From: Chloroflexota bacterium
GTDB taxonomy: Bacteria; Chloroflexota; Dehalococcoidia; SM23-28-2; RBG-16-64-32
Direction of reading: 5' to 3'
Length of the DNA stretch: 64,000 nt
NCBI GenBank assembly: GCA_029262695.1
Contig: JAJCYV010000004.1
Location: 66,807-130,806 of the forward strand
Shown: one piece after another, positions 17,152-25,709 of the stretch
Position numbering within the stretch: position 1 is the first letter of the stretch
Layout: each line of letters opens with the position of its first letter
The notes under the pieces: generated by a model
The model's database searches: none
What the model was told of the DNA's origin: nothing
The model's input: only the letters and a program-made list of their open reading frames with translations
Program-made: the position numbers and the translations under genes

Positions 17152-17702
17152 CAGCCGGCCTCCTCCGTCAGCGCAAGCGATTCGATGCGGGTGATGAACC
17201 CGGTCTTGGCCTCCGTGTAGCCTTCGCGGTCTGATCCGTACTCGGCGGCGAGACGGCGTTTCAGGGCGGCGTACTCGCTCGCCGTTTCCGGGTGAGCGCG
17301 CAGGTGGTCGCGGAAGGCGAGATGGCGCCGCCAGAACGCGGCCGTCGTCTCGACGATATGCAGGTGGAAACGCCTCCGTCCACGGTGCTCATCGCCGGCC
17401 GGCAGCGCGAAGTAGCGCCGCTCTGGCATCACGGTCTCGTGCTCGGGGAAGTACTGGTACCCCAGCTCCCGCAGCGGCTCGACGATGTACGGGGAGTCCC
17501 CCAGGCTGCGCAGCCCCGGCATGATGTCGATGACCGGCTTGGCGGCGAGTCCTGGCACCGCGGTGCTGCCGACGTGCTCGATGCCGGACAGCCACTCGCC
17601 GATAGCGTCCTGGATGCGCACGCGCTCGGCAGCGAACATCGCCGGCCAGCGCCGATCGTAGTCGGCGATGAAGACAGGCGCAGGTGCAGTGGGATGGCGC
17701 AT
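17151..17702 (-). CDS. GrpB family protein (UPF0157, nucleotidyltransferase-like fold)
   Basis: This is a GrpB-domain protein of about 183 residues. The hallmark HVGSTAVPGLAAKPVIDIMPG is cut short here as HVGSTAVPGL...KPVIDI (about 42-60). A YDRRWPAMF segment precedes it. The family has a nucleotidyltransferase-like fold but no assigned reaction. ATG 17714 is an alternative start 4 codons upstream. A TTGACA at 17742-17737 with a weak CAATCA 17 nt later would begin transcription near 17707, favouring 17702. It is coupled to the PhzF gene. Confidence 0.85.
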   Translation of the reverse strand: MRHPTAPAPVFIADYDRRWPAMFAAERVRIQDAIGEWLSGIEHVGSTAVPGLAAKPVIDIMPGLRSLGDSPYIVEPLRELGYQYFPEHETVMPERRYFALPAGDEHRGRRRFHLHIVETTAAFWRRHLAFRDHLRAHPETASEYAALKRRLAAEYGSDREGYTEAKTGFITRIESLALTEEAG

Positions 17703-17753
17703 GGCAAGCGCCATGATTGCCTTGTGCGGCGCGGGGTGTCAAGGAAAGTGAAG

Positions 17754-17780
17754 AGTGGACAGTGGTCAGTGGTCAGGGTC
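17754..17780. repeat. Short tandem heptamer repeat
   Basis: AGTGGAC, AGTGGTC, AGTGGTC and a shortened AGGGTC follow one another without spacers in the gap between the grpB-like and prepilin peptidase genes. No function is apparent. Confidence 0.7.
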
Positions 17781-17808
17781 GCGGTAGGGGCGCTGCTTGC
17801 TGCGTCCT

Positions 17809-18561
17809 CTAGCCCCTATAGATGTCCCAGAGTTCCGGGCCCCAGAACAGCGCGATCACCGCGCCCATCGCCAGGTAAGGCCCGTGCGGCATGTAGTCGC
17901 GCCGGCTCTTGAGCCGGGCGACGATCAACGTCGCCGCGATCAGACCCCCGACGATGCTTCCGAGAAGGATGCCGACGAGCAGCGAAGCCGGCCCCACGAC
18001 GAAGCCGATCAGCGCGATCATCTTGATGTCGCCAATGCCGAACGCCCCCTTGCCGAACGGCAGCGAGAAGACGAGCAGGCCGATTCCCAGCGCCAACCCC
18101 GCGAGCCCGCCGGCCAGCACCTCCAGTGCGGACACGTCTGGCCACACCCACGAGAGCGCGATCGCCAGCACGATCGACGGATAGACGATCCGGTTCGGGA
18201 GCAACCGGCGCTCGAAGTCGGTGAGCGTCAGCGTCAGGAACACCGTGGCGAAGACGCCGCCCGCGATCCCCGGTACAAAGTCGTCGAACACCGCGACCGA
18301 CGTCGCGAAGAGAGCCGCTCCCCCCAGTGGCAGGATCACAGACCGCAGCGGCAGGCCGGCGCGGCAGTCCGGGCAACGGCCCAGCGAGATCACATAGCCG
18401 CTCAGCGGCAGTGCGAAGCGCGCCCGGAACGGTGAACGGCAAGCCGGGCAGTGATGCAGCGGCGTCGCCGGGTCCTCGCTCGTGTAGAAGCGCACGAACG
18501 CCAGGTCGAGCAGGTGCCCGAAGAGGAGCCCGGCCAGGGCAGCGATTAGCAGTTCAGTCAT
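17809..18561 (-). CDS. pilD: Prepilin peptidase (A24 leader peptidase / N-methyltransferase)
   Basis: This 250-residue polytopic aspartic protease removes the leader peptides of type IV and Flp prepilins at the inner membrane. The N-terminal cytoplasmic domain has two Cys pairs (CPAC at about 38-41 and CPDC at about 63-66), as in zinc-binding PilD. The catalytic aspartates are seen in TDFERRLLPN (about 113) and GIGDIKM (about 173-179). Eight helices are predicted. It probably processes the Flp pilin encoded at 25406, although it is separated from that locus by the glycosylation genes. No clear ribosome-binding site precedes the ATG. Confidence 0.92.
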   Translation of the reverse strand: MTELLIAALAGLLFGHLLDLAFVRFYTSEDPATPLHHCPACRSPFRARFALPLSGYVISLGRCPDCRAGLPLRSVILPLGGAALFATSVAVFDDFVPGIAGGVFATVFLTLTLTDFERRLLPNRIVYPSIVLAIALSWVWPDVSALEVLAGGLAGLALGIGLLVFSLPFGKGAFGIGDIKMIALIGFVVGPASLLVGILLGSIVGGLIAATLIVARLKSRRDYMPHGPYLAMGAVIALFWGPELWDIYRG

Positions 18562-18587
18562 AGTCCAGACTTACAGACGCTCGGCAC

Positions 18588-18735
18588 GTCCACATCGTAA
18601 CGACTGCCGCAATGATCGGTGCGTCGCGTGGTCTCCCGTGTCATGTCGCCCCCGGGAACGTCTGCGTCCGCCTGGAGCCGGCAAAAAGCCGTGAGTGTTG
18701 CAGGAGACGCCCGAGTGCTCGCCGGCGGAGCAGCT
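18588..18735 (+). pseudogene. Remnant of a glycosyltransferase 5' region (copy of 22535-22670)
   Basis: Twenty bases at 18588-18607 are identical to 22535-22554. About 100 nt later, GTG 18691 opens a frame V-S-V-A-G-[DE]-A-R-x-L-A that matches the first 11 codons of the gene at 22629, which lies at almost the same distance from its copy of the 20-mer. The match ends where the convergent membrane-protein gene (stop at 18734) begins. I read it as the promoter and start of a lost paralogue. Confidence 0.6.
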
Positions 18736-20005
18736 ACCACCCGTTGGCCCAGTAGAGTCCCCACACCCCCGCCACGACTGACCAGGCGACGAGGGCGAAC
18801 TGAATTCGGCGTGAGCCAACCGAAGTATGGTCGTCGAAGCCCAGGGCGGTGAGTATCAGCAAGAACGGCGCGAAGTCCAGCAAGAACCGGTAGCCGTACT
18901 GCCACCAACCCTGACTGTAGTGAAGGAACAGAGGGATCGACACCAGCGCAATCGCAATCCACGATGCGGCCTTCAAAGGCGTCTCTCTTCGCACCAGAAA
19001 CGCGTAGATGAAGGCTGGAGAGGTGAACAACACGCTGAGCCCATAACGCGAGGGACGGATGATCGACCAGTCCGGGTATAAGTCGGGAGGTGCCAGGAAG
19101 AGGGCATGGATGTGAAGCGGCACGTTGCGAATATCGAACAGGCTGAAATGGCCGGCATCGGGGAACTGCAAGCGGTAGTAGCTGTAGGCGACATCGCGGT
19201 TCACGTAGCTCTCGTACACCGCTTGGTAGCCGCTATCGATCACGCTGTCGAATCGGGCGTAGTTGTAGAACAGCAAGAGAATTCCAAACGGTACCAGCCC
19301 GGACGCGAATAGAGCCACGTCCTTTAGCCACGCGCGACTCAGCAGGCCCCGGAAGGTCAGCGTCTGATGGCGCTGATGATAGACGTACCAGAGGAAGAAT
19401 GGCGCTGCCATCAGAGTGGGCCCGCGGCTTATCACGGCGAAACCGAGTGTGGCCGCGATCAGGATAAGGGGGGCGCGGCGGAGCAGGAGGATGATCGCCA
19501 GCAACAGAAAGAAGACCGCCACGACATGGTTGTAGTGCCAGACACCGCCGGTTGCGGCTGCGTAGTAGTGGACGGTTCCGAAGGCGAAGAAGGGCACCAT
19601 CAAGCCCCTCGTGACACCCGATACGCGTAGCAGGCCGAGCAAGTACCAGAACAAGCAAACGTTCACCGCGCCCAAAAAGACTGCGACGTGCCCCTGAGGG
19701 ACATCAGTCCCGAAAATCGCGACCAGGGGAAGCAGCAGAATCGCCGGCCCGGGTGGGAACGGAATGTACGTACTCTCGCCCGCGGAGATGACGTCGTTGT
19801 ACCTGTCGGGTATACCCGTCGCAGCCAGATCGAATGTGCCGTTCAGCATCGCCTGCGCCAGGTAAACGTGGTGGCCGCTCCCGTTCAGAGGCCCGTCAGT
19901 CGACAGCAGATAGAAGGCATAGACGACGAGGAAGATGAAGGCGGGCGGAGCGAAACGCCGAAGTCGTTCGGCCAGTGGAAAAGCGGTGCTTGTCATGATT
20001 GCCAA
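18734..20005 (-). CDS. GT-C type membrane glycosyltransferase-like protein
   Basis: This 423-residue protein has about ten membrane helices. An early extracytoplasmic loop contains GSGHHVYLAQAML, where the first acidic residues of GT-C enzymes normally lie, and the loop PDRYNDVISAGESTYIPFPPG follows. The pattern suggests a lipid-linked-sugar glycosyltransferase of the GT-C superfamily, but a DxD or ExD catalytic motif is not obvious. It lies beside DPM1-like, GtrA-like and GT39-like genes that would make or use polyprenyl-phosphate sugars. The gene is divergent from the DPM1-like gene. Confidence 0.65.
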   Translation of the reverse strand: MAIMTSTAFPLAERLRRFAPPAFIFLVVYAFYLLSTDGPLNGSGHHVYLAQAMLNGTFDLAATGIPDRYNDVISAGESTYIPFPPGPAILLLPLVAIFGTDVPQGHVAVFLGAVNVCLFWYLLGLLRVSGVTRGLMVPFFAFGTVHYYAAATGGVWHYNHVVAVFFLLLAIILLLRRAPLILIAATLGFAVISRGPTLMAAPFFLWYVYHQRHQTLTFRGLLSRAWLKDVALFASGLVPFGILLLFYNYARFDSVIDSGYQAVYESYVNRDVAYSYYRLQFPDAGHFSLFDIRNVPLHIHALFLAPPDLYPDWSIIRPSRYGLSVLFTSPAFIYAFLVRRETPLKAASWIAIALVSIPLFLHYSQGWWQYGYRFLLDFAPFLLILTALGFDDHTSVGSRRIQFALVAWSVVAGVWGLYWANGW

Positions 20006-20052
20006 CTCATAGATTACTGACGGCCTGCGGCACCGCTTTGATACACCGATTC

Positions 20053-20072
20053 TTCACCATCTGATTGGTGAA
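20053..20072. promoter_or_regulatory. Inverted repeat between divergent glycosylation genes
   Basis: TTCACCA (20053-20059) and TGGTGAA (20066-20072) form a perfect 7-bp inverted repeat with a 6-nt spacer. It lies in the 160-nt divergent gap and could be an operator or a small hairpin. Confidence 0.4.
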
Positions 20073-20165
20073 TAAGAACCCCGGCTTCGGGCACACCGGT
20101 AACACTCCCACAATCGTGGTCGTCAAGAACTAATGACAGTTCTCGTGAGAGTGTAGGAGGAATCT

Positions 20166-21029
20166 ATGGTGCACGCCCCGACGCTGCGGCCAGCAGTCGA
20201 AAGTCCGGGGGCGACGGCGCCGCGAGCCACGCCACCGATCGCTCGGTCCTGCCAAGTGTCTCTCATCATCCCCACAAAGAACGAAAGTGACAGTGTGCCG
20301 CTCCTCTTCGAGAAGTTGAACGACGTGCTGGCGGCAATCAGCCATGAAGTCATCCTTGTTGACGATAGCGACGATGATACTCCGGAAGTGGCGGACCGCG
20401 TCGCCGCCGAGCTGGGCTTGAACGCCTCCGTCATCCACCGGGACGGTGAGGACCGTCGCGGTGGCCTGTCGTCGGCCGTCCTGGTGGGCGTCGCTGCCGC
20501 CTGCGGCGAGTACGTGTGCATCATGGACGCCGACCTTCAGCATCCGCCGGAACTCATAGCCCTGATGGTTGCGACCGCTACTGAGAAAGAGGCGGACATC
20601 GTTGTCGCCAGCCGCTATGTCGAGGGCGGTACTGATGCCGGCCTGAGCGGCAGGACGCGAAAGATGATCTCACTAACATCCAAGGGCCTCACCCGGACTC
20701 TCTTCCGGGGCCGCCTGCAGACGATCCGTGACCCGCTCTCCGGGTTCTTCCTGGCCCGCAGGTCGCTGGTCATCGGTACGGCTCTACGCCCGATCGGCTT
20801 CAAGATCCTGCTCGATATCCTCGTCCGCAGCGAATGGCAGATCGCCGAGGAAGTACCGCTACGGTTCGAGCGGCGGGTGGTGGGGAGCAGCAAGGCGACG
20901 CTCAAGCAGGGGCGCGACTTCCTGGCGCACGTGGCGAGGCTGTTCTGGGAACGCCGCACGGGTGGCATAAGGCACGTTGAAGCTGCGCCGCGCGCAGGCG
21001 AAGCGCGGGCCGCTCAGACGCAGTCATAG
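20166..21029 (+). CDS. Polyprenyl-phosphate mannose synthase-like glycosyltransferase (GT2, DPM1 type)
   Basis: This 287-residue GT2 enzyme of DPM1 type would make polyprenyl-phosphate mannose (or another hexose) from a nucleotide sugar at the cytoplasmic face. The GT-A domain shows SLIIPTKNESDSVP (about 33-46), VILVDDSDDDT (about 62-72) and the metal-binding MDADLQHPPE (about 120-129). The C-terminal VGSSKATLKQG segment is the usual DPM1 element. No membrane helices are present, unlike many bacterial relatives. A strong ribosome-binding site AGGAGG lies upstream. The product would feed the GT-C proteins encoded nearby. Confidence 0.88.
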   Translation: MVHAPTLRPAVESPGATAPRATPPIARSCQVSLIIPTKNESDSVPLLFEKLNDVLAAISHEVILVDDSDDDTPEVADRVAAELGLNASVIHRDGEDRRGGLSSAVLVGVAAACGEYVCIMDADLQHPPELIALMVATATEKEADIVVASRYVEGGTDAGLSGRTRKMISLTSKGLTRTLFRGRLQTIRDPLSGFFLARRSLVIGTALRPIGFKILLDILVRSEWQIAEEVPLRFERRVVGSSKATLKQGRDFLAHVARLFWERRTGGIRHVEAAPRAGEARAAQTQS

Positions 21030-21053
21030 GCACCGCCCTCTAACGAAGAAACA

Positions 21054-21079
21054 GAAGCCTGCTCGTTCGAGCAGGCTTC
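21054..21079. terminator. Bidirectional intrinsic terminator
   Basis: GAAGCCTGCTCG pairs perfectly with CGAGCAGGCTTC, flanked by T-rich sequence on the + side (CTTCTTGCTT) and by A-rich sequence that becomes T-rich on the other strand. It lies between convergent genes ending at 21029 and 21115. Confidence 0.88.
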
Positions 21080-21114
21080 CTTCTTGCTTGAGGCTCTTCT
21101 ACAAGGAGACAGGA

Positions 21115-21789
21115 CTAGGCGGGCGTGAGCTTGAGGGCGCGGATCATTCCGAGGAGGAATCGTTTGTCCTTCAGTACCCGGAATCCAGCCTTCTCGACGA
21201 CACGATCGAGTTCCTGGCCGCCGAAGTCCTGCACGTGGGCGTGATCCCACACCTTACCCTTGCCGAACTTGGTCCAGAAGAACCAGAGGAACTTGAACAG
21301 GGGAGTCTCCGCCGGCACCATCACAACCGCGTAGCCATCCGGTGAGAGGCAGCGCTTCACCTCGCCGAGCATCTTGTCCGGGCGCTCCAGATGCTCCATC
21401 ACCTCGGAGCAAAAGATCGCCTCAAAGGTGCCATCTTGAAACGGGAGATCCTCCGCGTCTCCAACTGCCAGGTCGAACTGCGGCCGTTTGGTGATCGTGT
21501 ATCCGAGTGACTTCGCGGAGATGTCGACGCCGACCACCTGTTCCGGCTGAGCGTTGGCGGCGACCTTTTCGGTCAGGGTCCCGCCGTCGCAGCCGACGTC
21601 CAGTAGGCGGCCCTTCACCTTCGTGGCGAGCTTCGCCACCTCCTCGAAGCGCCGTCCGTGCCAGTAGCGTTGGATCAGGTTGTTCTTGAGTGACGTGTCG
21701 TAGAAATCCGGCGGTACATCCTCATGGATCTCTTTAAGGTCGTGGTCGTGGCTCTCGTGCTTCTGCTGTCGTGGCTGCGTTACCGTCAT
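21115..21789 (-). CDS. Class I SAM-dependent methyltransferase
   Basis: This 224-residue methyltransferase has motif I LLDVGCDGGTLTEKV (about 57-71). The acidic residue of motif II is in VVGVDISAKSLG. The catalytic region LPFQDGTFEAIFCSEVMEHLE is typical of Methyltransf_11 and UbiE-like proteins. Its start overlaps the GtrA-like gene by 4 nt (ATGA), so the pair is coupled. In this context it may modify a lipid-linked sugar or polyprenol (inference). Confidence 0.87.
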   Translation of the reverse strand: MTVTQPRQQKHESHDHDLKEIHEDVPPDFYDTSLKNNLIQRYWHGRRFEEVAKLATKVKGRLLDVGCDGGTLTEKVAANAQPEQVVGVDISAKSLGYTITKRPQFDLAVGDAEDLPFQDGTFEAIFCSEVMEHLERPDKMLGEVKRCLSPDGYAVVMVPAETPLFKFLWFFWTKFGKGKVWDHAHVQDFGGQELDRVVEKAGFRVLKDKRFLLGMIRALKLTPA

Positions 21790-22403
21790 GATGCATACCT
21801 TTCCTTTCGCCAGATGAACCGGCTGTCCCAGAGCCAGTTCCAGGTGAATGTCGCGATGATGCCGGTCGGCAGTGCTACATAGTGATGAACGCCTGCGAGC
21901 ACTGCGACGTTTACGGTGACAGTGAGAATGCCCAACGTGGAAGCCAGAGCCCTCACCTCAAACTGCACGAAACGCAGCCAGAGTGGCTTCTGTTCCAGAG
22001 CGGCTTTACTGAACGTCCAGAGCGAGTGGCCAGCGAAGACGACGCAGATGGACGCCTGCGCAGCGAGGAGTGTCGTAATCAGAAGAAGCGCGTCACTATG
22101 CGTGAACAGGAGCAGGCTTACGGCCTGGCCCTTGCCCGGCAGGAAGGGAAACAACGCCAGGTCGTACATCACGAACAGCAGACCCAGGTAAACGACGTAG
22201 CCGGAGAATCCGATGGCTGCATAGCGAAGTAGCGTTGCATGCCGGGTCAGAAGAGCCTCGATGCGGGCCGATACAGAAGCGTCAGGCCGGGCCGATCGCG
22301 TAGAGGCGATCGCGCTTGCGGCCAGATCGGGTTGATCGGTTATGGCAGGTTGGGCTCTTTGGGCGAATTCTGGCCGCATCAGGTGCTCCTTCGGGATAGT
22401 CAC
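21786..22403 (-). CDS. GtrA-like membrane protein
   Basis: This 205-residue protein has a polar N-terminal tail of about 60 residues and four membrane helices in the GtrA pattern: RYAAIGFSGYVVYLGLLFV, a second helix, WTFSK in the loop, and a final helix with FTWNWLWDSRFIW. GtrA-family proteins are thought to move polyprenyl-linked sugars across the membrane. It is the first gene of a pair with the methyltransferase and is divergent from the GT39-like gene. GAAGGAGC occurs within the first codons, and M9 is an alternative start. Confidence 0.85.
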   Translation of the reverse strand: MTIPKEHLMRPEFAQRAQPAITDQPDLAASAIASTRSARPDASVSARIEALLTRHATLLRYAAIGFSGYVVYLGLLFVMYDLALFPFLPGKGQAVSLLLFTHSDALLLITTLLAAQASICVVFAGHSLWTFSKAALEQKPLWLRFVQFEVRALASTLGILTVTVNVAVLAGVHHYVALPTGIIATFTWNWLWDSRFIWRKERYAS

Positions 22404-22628
22404 TCTAGTGACGCCTCGCGTCGCTCTCCTGTTACCTGCGCAGCCGTGGCCGGCTCCAAAGTCGCGACTGCCGTGCCCGGCGAGGCCAGCGATGGACGGT
22501 TCAGCAATTGTCCAAAGATGCTGACACTCGGAAGGTCCACATCGTAACGACTGCTACGTCGATCCGTCTCTCGTAGTGGCGGCGCCTGAAGAGGGCGCCT
22601 GTCCCCGTTTGAGCATGAAGAGACACCT
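22404..22628. other. Divergent intergenic region with the 20-nt repeat copy and a hairpin
   Basis: This 225-nt gap separates the GtrA-like and GT39-like genes. It holds the second copy of the 20-mer (22535-22554) also found at 18588, and a palindromic hairpin GGCGCC-TGAAGAG-GGCGCC near 22580-22598. Neither has a known role; they may belong to the promoter or leader of the gene at 22629. Confidence 0.5.
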
Positions 22629-24197
22629 ATGAGCGTTGCCGGAGAAGCCCGCAGACTCGCGTTCGGCGCGCCCACGCGCCCGGCGGAGGGATCCCTCTCG
22701 CTCGGCACGATCGCACTGATCGCTGCCATCTGCGCGATCCCCGTCCTCCTCTACATCCCGTTCCTCACTGAGCCGTTATTCCGCGATGAGGGCTTCTACG
22801 CCGCCGTTGCGCAGATGATCCTCGACGGCGATGTGCCTTATCGCGACGCCTTCGACAACAAGCCGCCGATGGTCTTCGCATGGTACGCGCTCAGCTTCGT
22901 GATGTTCGGCGAGCACATATGGGCACCCCGCCTGCTCGTATCGCTCCTGCTGTCGGCCACGACGCTGCTCGTCTACCTGCAGGGCCGCCTCCTTTTCGGG
23001 CGCCAGGCCGGGCTCGTGGCGGCTCTTGCCTTCGCTCTCTCAATCGGGCTGGCAGCTTTCGAGACCAACGCCAACACCGAGTACTTCATGCTGCTTCCTC
23101 TCGTCGGCGGTGTGTACTGCTTCACCCTGGCGGAACGAAAATCCGATACTCGCTTGTACGTGCTCTCCGGCTTCCTCATAGGGCTCGCAATCCTGACGAA
23201 GGAGATATCAGCATTCACCCTTCCGCTGCTGATGCTCGTCGTCGCGAACAGGATCAGGGTGGACTCAGGTTGGTCCTGGGTGACCCTGCGCGCGTCGTTC
23301 AAGCCGGCGGGCAGCCTGGTGCTGGGCTGCGGCACCGCCGGCCTTCTCACGAGCCTTCCGTTCATAGTGACCGGTACCTTCGATGACATGTTCGATGCGC
23401 TGGTCGTATACACGCTCGACTACGTCGCCGTCGTTTCCTGGACGCACCGTATCGTCGCCATCGGGAAGTTGCCCCTGTACCTGTTCTGGCTTGCCGGTCC
23501 GTGGGCTGTCCTTTCGCTATTGGCCATCTTCCGCCTGGCACGCGGTCGAGACAGTGGACACTCTTTGCTCCTCATCGGCTGGGTGATCGCGACGCTTCTG
23601 GGTGTCGTGGCGGCCGGGCGCTTCTACGACCACTACTACGTCGCGCTTTTGCCTCCACTGGCGCTGCTTGTGCCGGTCGGCCTGAAGGTGATGCGAGACG
23701 CCAGTCCGTCCTGGCGGCGGGCGATCGCCGTCGTCGTTGCCTTGTCGCTCGTCCCCACGCTCGTAATCAACGCAAATATCTATCTGCAACCCGACTCCGA
23801 TGCGAGGCACACGGCGAAATATCCTGAGGACGAGCGCGCGGTCTGGGAGACGGATAGCGCCGAACTCGGTGCCTGGCTGGCGGCGCGCACCTCGCCGGAC
23901 GACTACATATATAACTTCGGATTCCAGAGCGAGATCTACTTCTACGCAGATAGGCAGTCGCCCACGCGGTTTCTGTTCGATCATCCCTTCCGTGCTGGCG
24001 ACAAGTACATCGCCGAAGCACTTGATGACCTCAACAGCAATCCGCCGTTGTACATCGTCGACAGCGCTTCGTTGGAGCGCCCGTCAGCCGTCAACTACTA
24101 CGCTGAAGACATCGGCCGCTGGATCAGCGCCTACTACGACTACGTGGGCCGTGTCTATTACGCTGACGTCTACAAGCTGAGGGCCGCCGGTGAGTAG
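22629..24197 (+). CDS. GT39/ArnT-like polyprenyl-phosphate-sugar glycosyltransferase
   Basis: This 522-residue membrane glycosyltransferase of the PMT_2/ArnT-like group has about ten helices. The first extracytoplasmic loop has RDEGFYA (about 56-62), matching the acidic catalytic motif after TM1 of GT39 and ArnT enzymes. DVPYRDAFDNKPP (about 75-87) follows, also characteristic. A soluble C-terminal part begins at about residue 385. It would transfer a sugar from a polyprenyl-phosphate donor, perhaps the product of the gene at 20166, to a protein or lipid outside the membrane. Its end overlaps the next gene by 8 nt. Confidence 0.83.
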   Translation: MSVAGEARRLAFGAPTRPAEGSLSLGTIALIAAICAIPVLLYIPFLTEPLFRDEGFYAAVAQMILDGDVPYRDAFDNKPPMVFAWYALSFVMFGEHIWAPRLLVSLLLSATTLLVYLQGRLLFGRQAGLVAALAFALSIGLAAFETNANTEYFMLLPLVGGVYCFTLAERKSDTRLYVLSGFLIGLAILTKEISAFTLPLLMLVVANRIRVDSGWSWVTLRASFKPAGSLVLGCGTAGLLTSLPFIVTGTFDDMFDALVVYTLDYVAVVSWTHRIVAIGKLPLYLFWLAGPWAVLSLLAIFRLARGRDSGHSLLLIGWVIATLLGVVAAGRFYDHYYVALLPPLALLVPVGLKVMRDASPSWRRAIAVVVALSLVPTLVINANIYLQPDSDARHTAKYPEDERAVWETDSAELGAWLAARTSPDDYIYNFGFQSEIYFYADRQSPTRFLFDHPFRAGDKYIAEALDDLNSNPPLYIVDSASLERPSAVNYYAEDIGRWISAYYDYVGRVYYADVYKLRAAGE

Positions 24198-25209
24198 CGA
24201 GACGACCGCCTACCGCCTGGCGATACCTCCCGCGCTGGCGAAGCACCTGATCGCCCTGCGGGTCGTGCTGACGTTCCTCTTCCGGCTCGCCTGTGCTGCG
24301 TTTGCCGTCTGGCTGCTCTTCGTCACGCGCACCGAGACCACGATCCAAGTGCGCATCGCCCTCTATATTATGGCGCTGGCCTGTGTGTACATTGCTCTGG
24401 GCGCCACGTCCTTCCGGGTCTGGGTGCTGTATCTCACCGGGTTCGCTCTCTTCGCCCAATTGCGCGGCTTCGCTGACGAGATCGGCACACCTACGCAGTT
24501 CGACTACGCCATCTCTATGGAAAAGGCGCTCTTCCTGGGTGAGATCCCAAGCATCTGGCTACAGGACCGGTTCTACTCCTTCGCTCGTCTGGGGCCGCTG
24601 GAGTTCTACACGATGGTGGTCTACCTCAGCTACTTCTTCATCCCGCACATCGCGGCTTTCGCGCTGTGGAAGTGGGACCGGCCGCATTTCAAGCGCTACG
24701 TCTTCGCCTTCATGGTCACGCTGTACGTCGGCCTCCTGACGAGCGCCGTGCTGCCGACTGCGCCGCCCTGGATGGCGGGCCAGCTGGGACACATCCCGCA
24801 CGTCTACCAGGTCGTTCCAGATGTCGCCGGCGACGTGACGCCGGGCACTTACGAAAACGTCTACGAGATCGCCGGCGACAACCCCGTGGCCGCGATGCCT
24901 TCACTGCACTCTGCGGTGCCGTTCGTGATGGCGTTCGCGCTCTGGAAGTACAACTGGTTGCGCTGGTTGGGCGTCGGCTACGCCGTGTCCATGCTGTTCT
25001 CAGTCGTCTATCTGGGTGAGCATTACGCGGTTGATGGCCTCGCAGGCCTGGGCGTAGCCGCTGCCGCATGGGTCGGTGTCGGGGCCTATATGGCGCGACG
25101 TGGGGCGCCTGCGCCGAAGAGTGCCACTGAGGATGGGTTCGTCGCCGGCGCAGCCCCTGGCGAGCCTCCTCAGACCGGCGAATCGACACCGCCGGTTACA
25201 GGCAGGTGA
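24190..25209 (+). CDS. PAP2-superfamily membrane phosphatase/transferase (AUR1-like)
   Basis: This 339-residue membrane protein has six or more helices. The PAP2 active-site motifs are visible as MPSLHSAVPF (about 237-246) and YLGEHYAVDG (about 276-285), which give the two catalytic histidines. The first motif is weak. The pattern resembles the PAP2_3 group, which contains inositol-phosphoceramide synthase (AUR1). It may make a phosphoinositol-type lipid or dephosphorylate polyprenyl phosphates. The start is GTG at 24190, overlapping the glycosyltransferase gene and indicating coupling. The tail after residue 300 is polar and disordered. Confidence 0.82.
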   Translation: MSSETTAYRLAIPPALAKHLIALRVVLTFLFRLACAAFAVWLLFVTRTETTIQVRIALYIMALACVYIALGATSFRVWVLYLTGFALFAQLRGFADEIGTPTQFDYAISMEKALFLGEIPSIWLQDRFYSFARLGPLEFYTMVVYLSYFFIPHIAAFALWKWDRPHFKRYVFAFMVTLYVGLLTSAVLPTAPPWMAGQLGHIPHVYQVVPDVAGDVTPGTYENVYEIAGDNPVAAMPSLHSAVPFVMAFALWKYNWLRWLGVGYAVSMLFSVVYLGEHYAVDGLAGLGVAAAAWVGVGAYMARRGAPAPKSATEDGFVAGAAPGEPPQTGESTPPVTGR

Positions 25210-25210
25210 C

Positions 25211-25256
25211 TGCGGGGTGAATAAGCCCCGCACCCGTAGCGGCGTATGTAACGCCG
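25211..25256 (+). other. Two hairpins in the region before the pilus operon
   Basis: TGCGGGG/CCCCGCA (25211-25232) directly follows the PAP2 stop. CGGCGT/ACGCCG (25240-25256) follows 7 nt later. The first could be a terminator for the upstream operon but lacks a T-run. The rest of the 196-nt gap before flp shows no clear promoter. Confidence 0.45.
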
Positions 25257-25405
25257 GACAGAGAGTCGCCATCTTAGCTTTCGACAACAGGTTCGGACGG
25301 GCGGCCTGAGAATGCGGCTCAAAAGAGGGCGGCAGTCAAAGACCAGCCGGCCGGATCAACCCCGCCGAAGATCGATCGGCAACAAACCTGGGAAAGGAGG
25401 AGAGC

Positions 25406-25606
25406 ATGTTCTCCAAGATTAACGAAGCGCTTCGTAAGCTGGTCGTTCGGGTCCAGGATGAAGCAGGTCAGGCTCTCGCAGAGTACGGCCTGATCATCGC
25501 CCTGGTGGCGGTGGCCGCGATCGGCGCTCTTGTTCTGTTGGCCGGCGGCATCGTCAACGTGTTTGGCGACGTCGAGGCAGAGCTGACCGGCGCCGGCGGA
25601 AGCTAG
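25406..25606 (+). CDS. flp: Flp pilin (major Tad pilus subunit)
   Basis: This 66-residue Flp/Fap-type pilin is the structural subunit of the Tad pilus. The leader ends at Gly21. The mature part begins QALAEYG, with Glu26 at +5 and Tyr27 at +6, as prepilin peptidases of this class require. A hydrophobic helix runs to about residue 55. AGGAGG gives a strong ribosome-binding site. It is the first gene of the pilus operon, and the peptidase encoded at 17809 is the likely processing enzyme. Confidence 0.95.
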   Translation: MFSKINEALRKLVVRVQDEAGQALAEYGLIIALVAVAAIGALVLLAGGIVNVFGDVEAELTGAGGS

Positions 25607-25709
25607 GCAAAGCGTCAAGGCAATGGCTGGCGGACGGGTCATCTGGCCCGTCCGCCTCCATCAGCCTTCAACAGCCGAAAGGGACGAGGGTCCGGACAGG
25701 ACCCTGGAA

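Noticed and set aside
18558-18962. Reverse frame before pilD resembling a frame at 22400-22729
   Set aside because: The similarity is explained by the shared DNA segment (20-mer and gene start on the + strand), not by a conserved reverse-strand protein.
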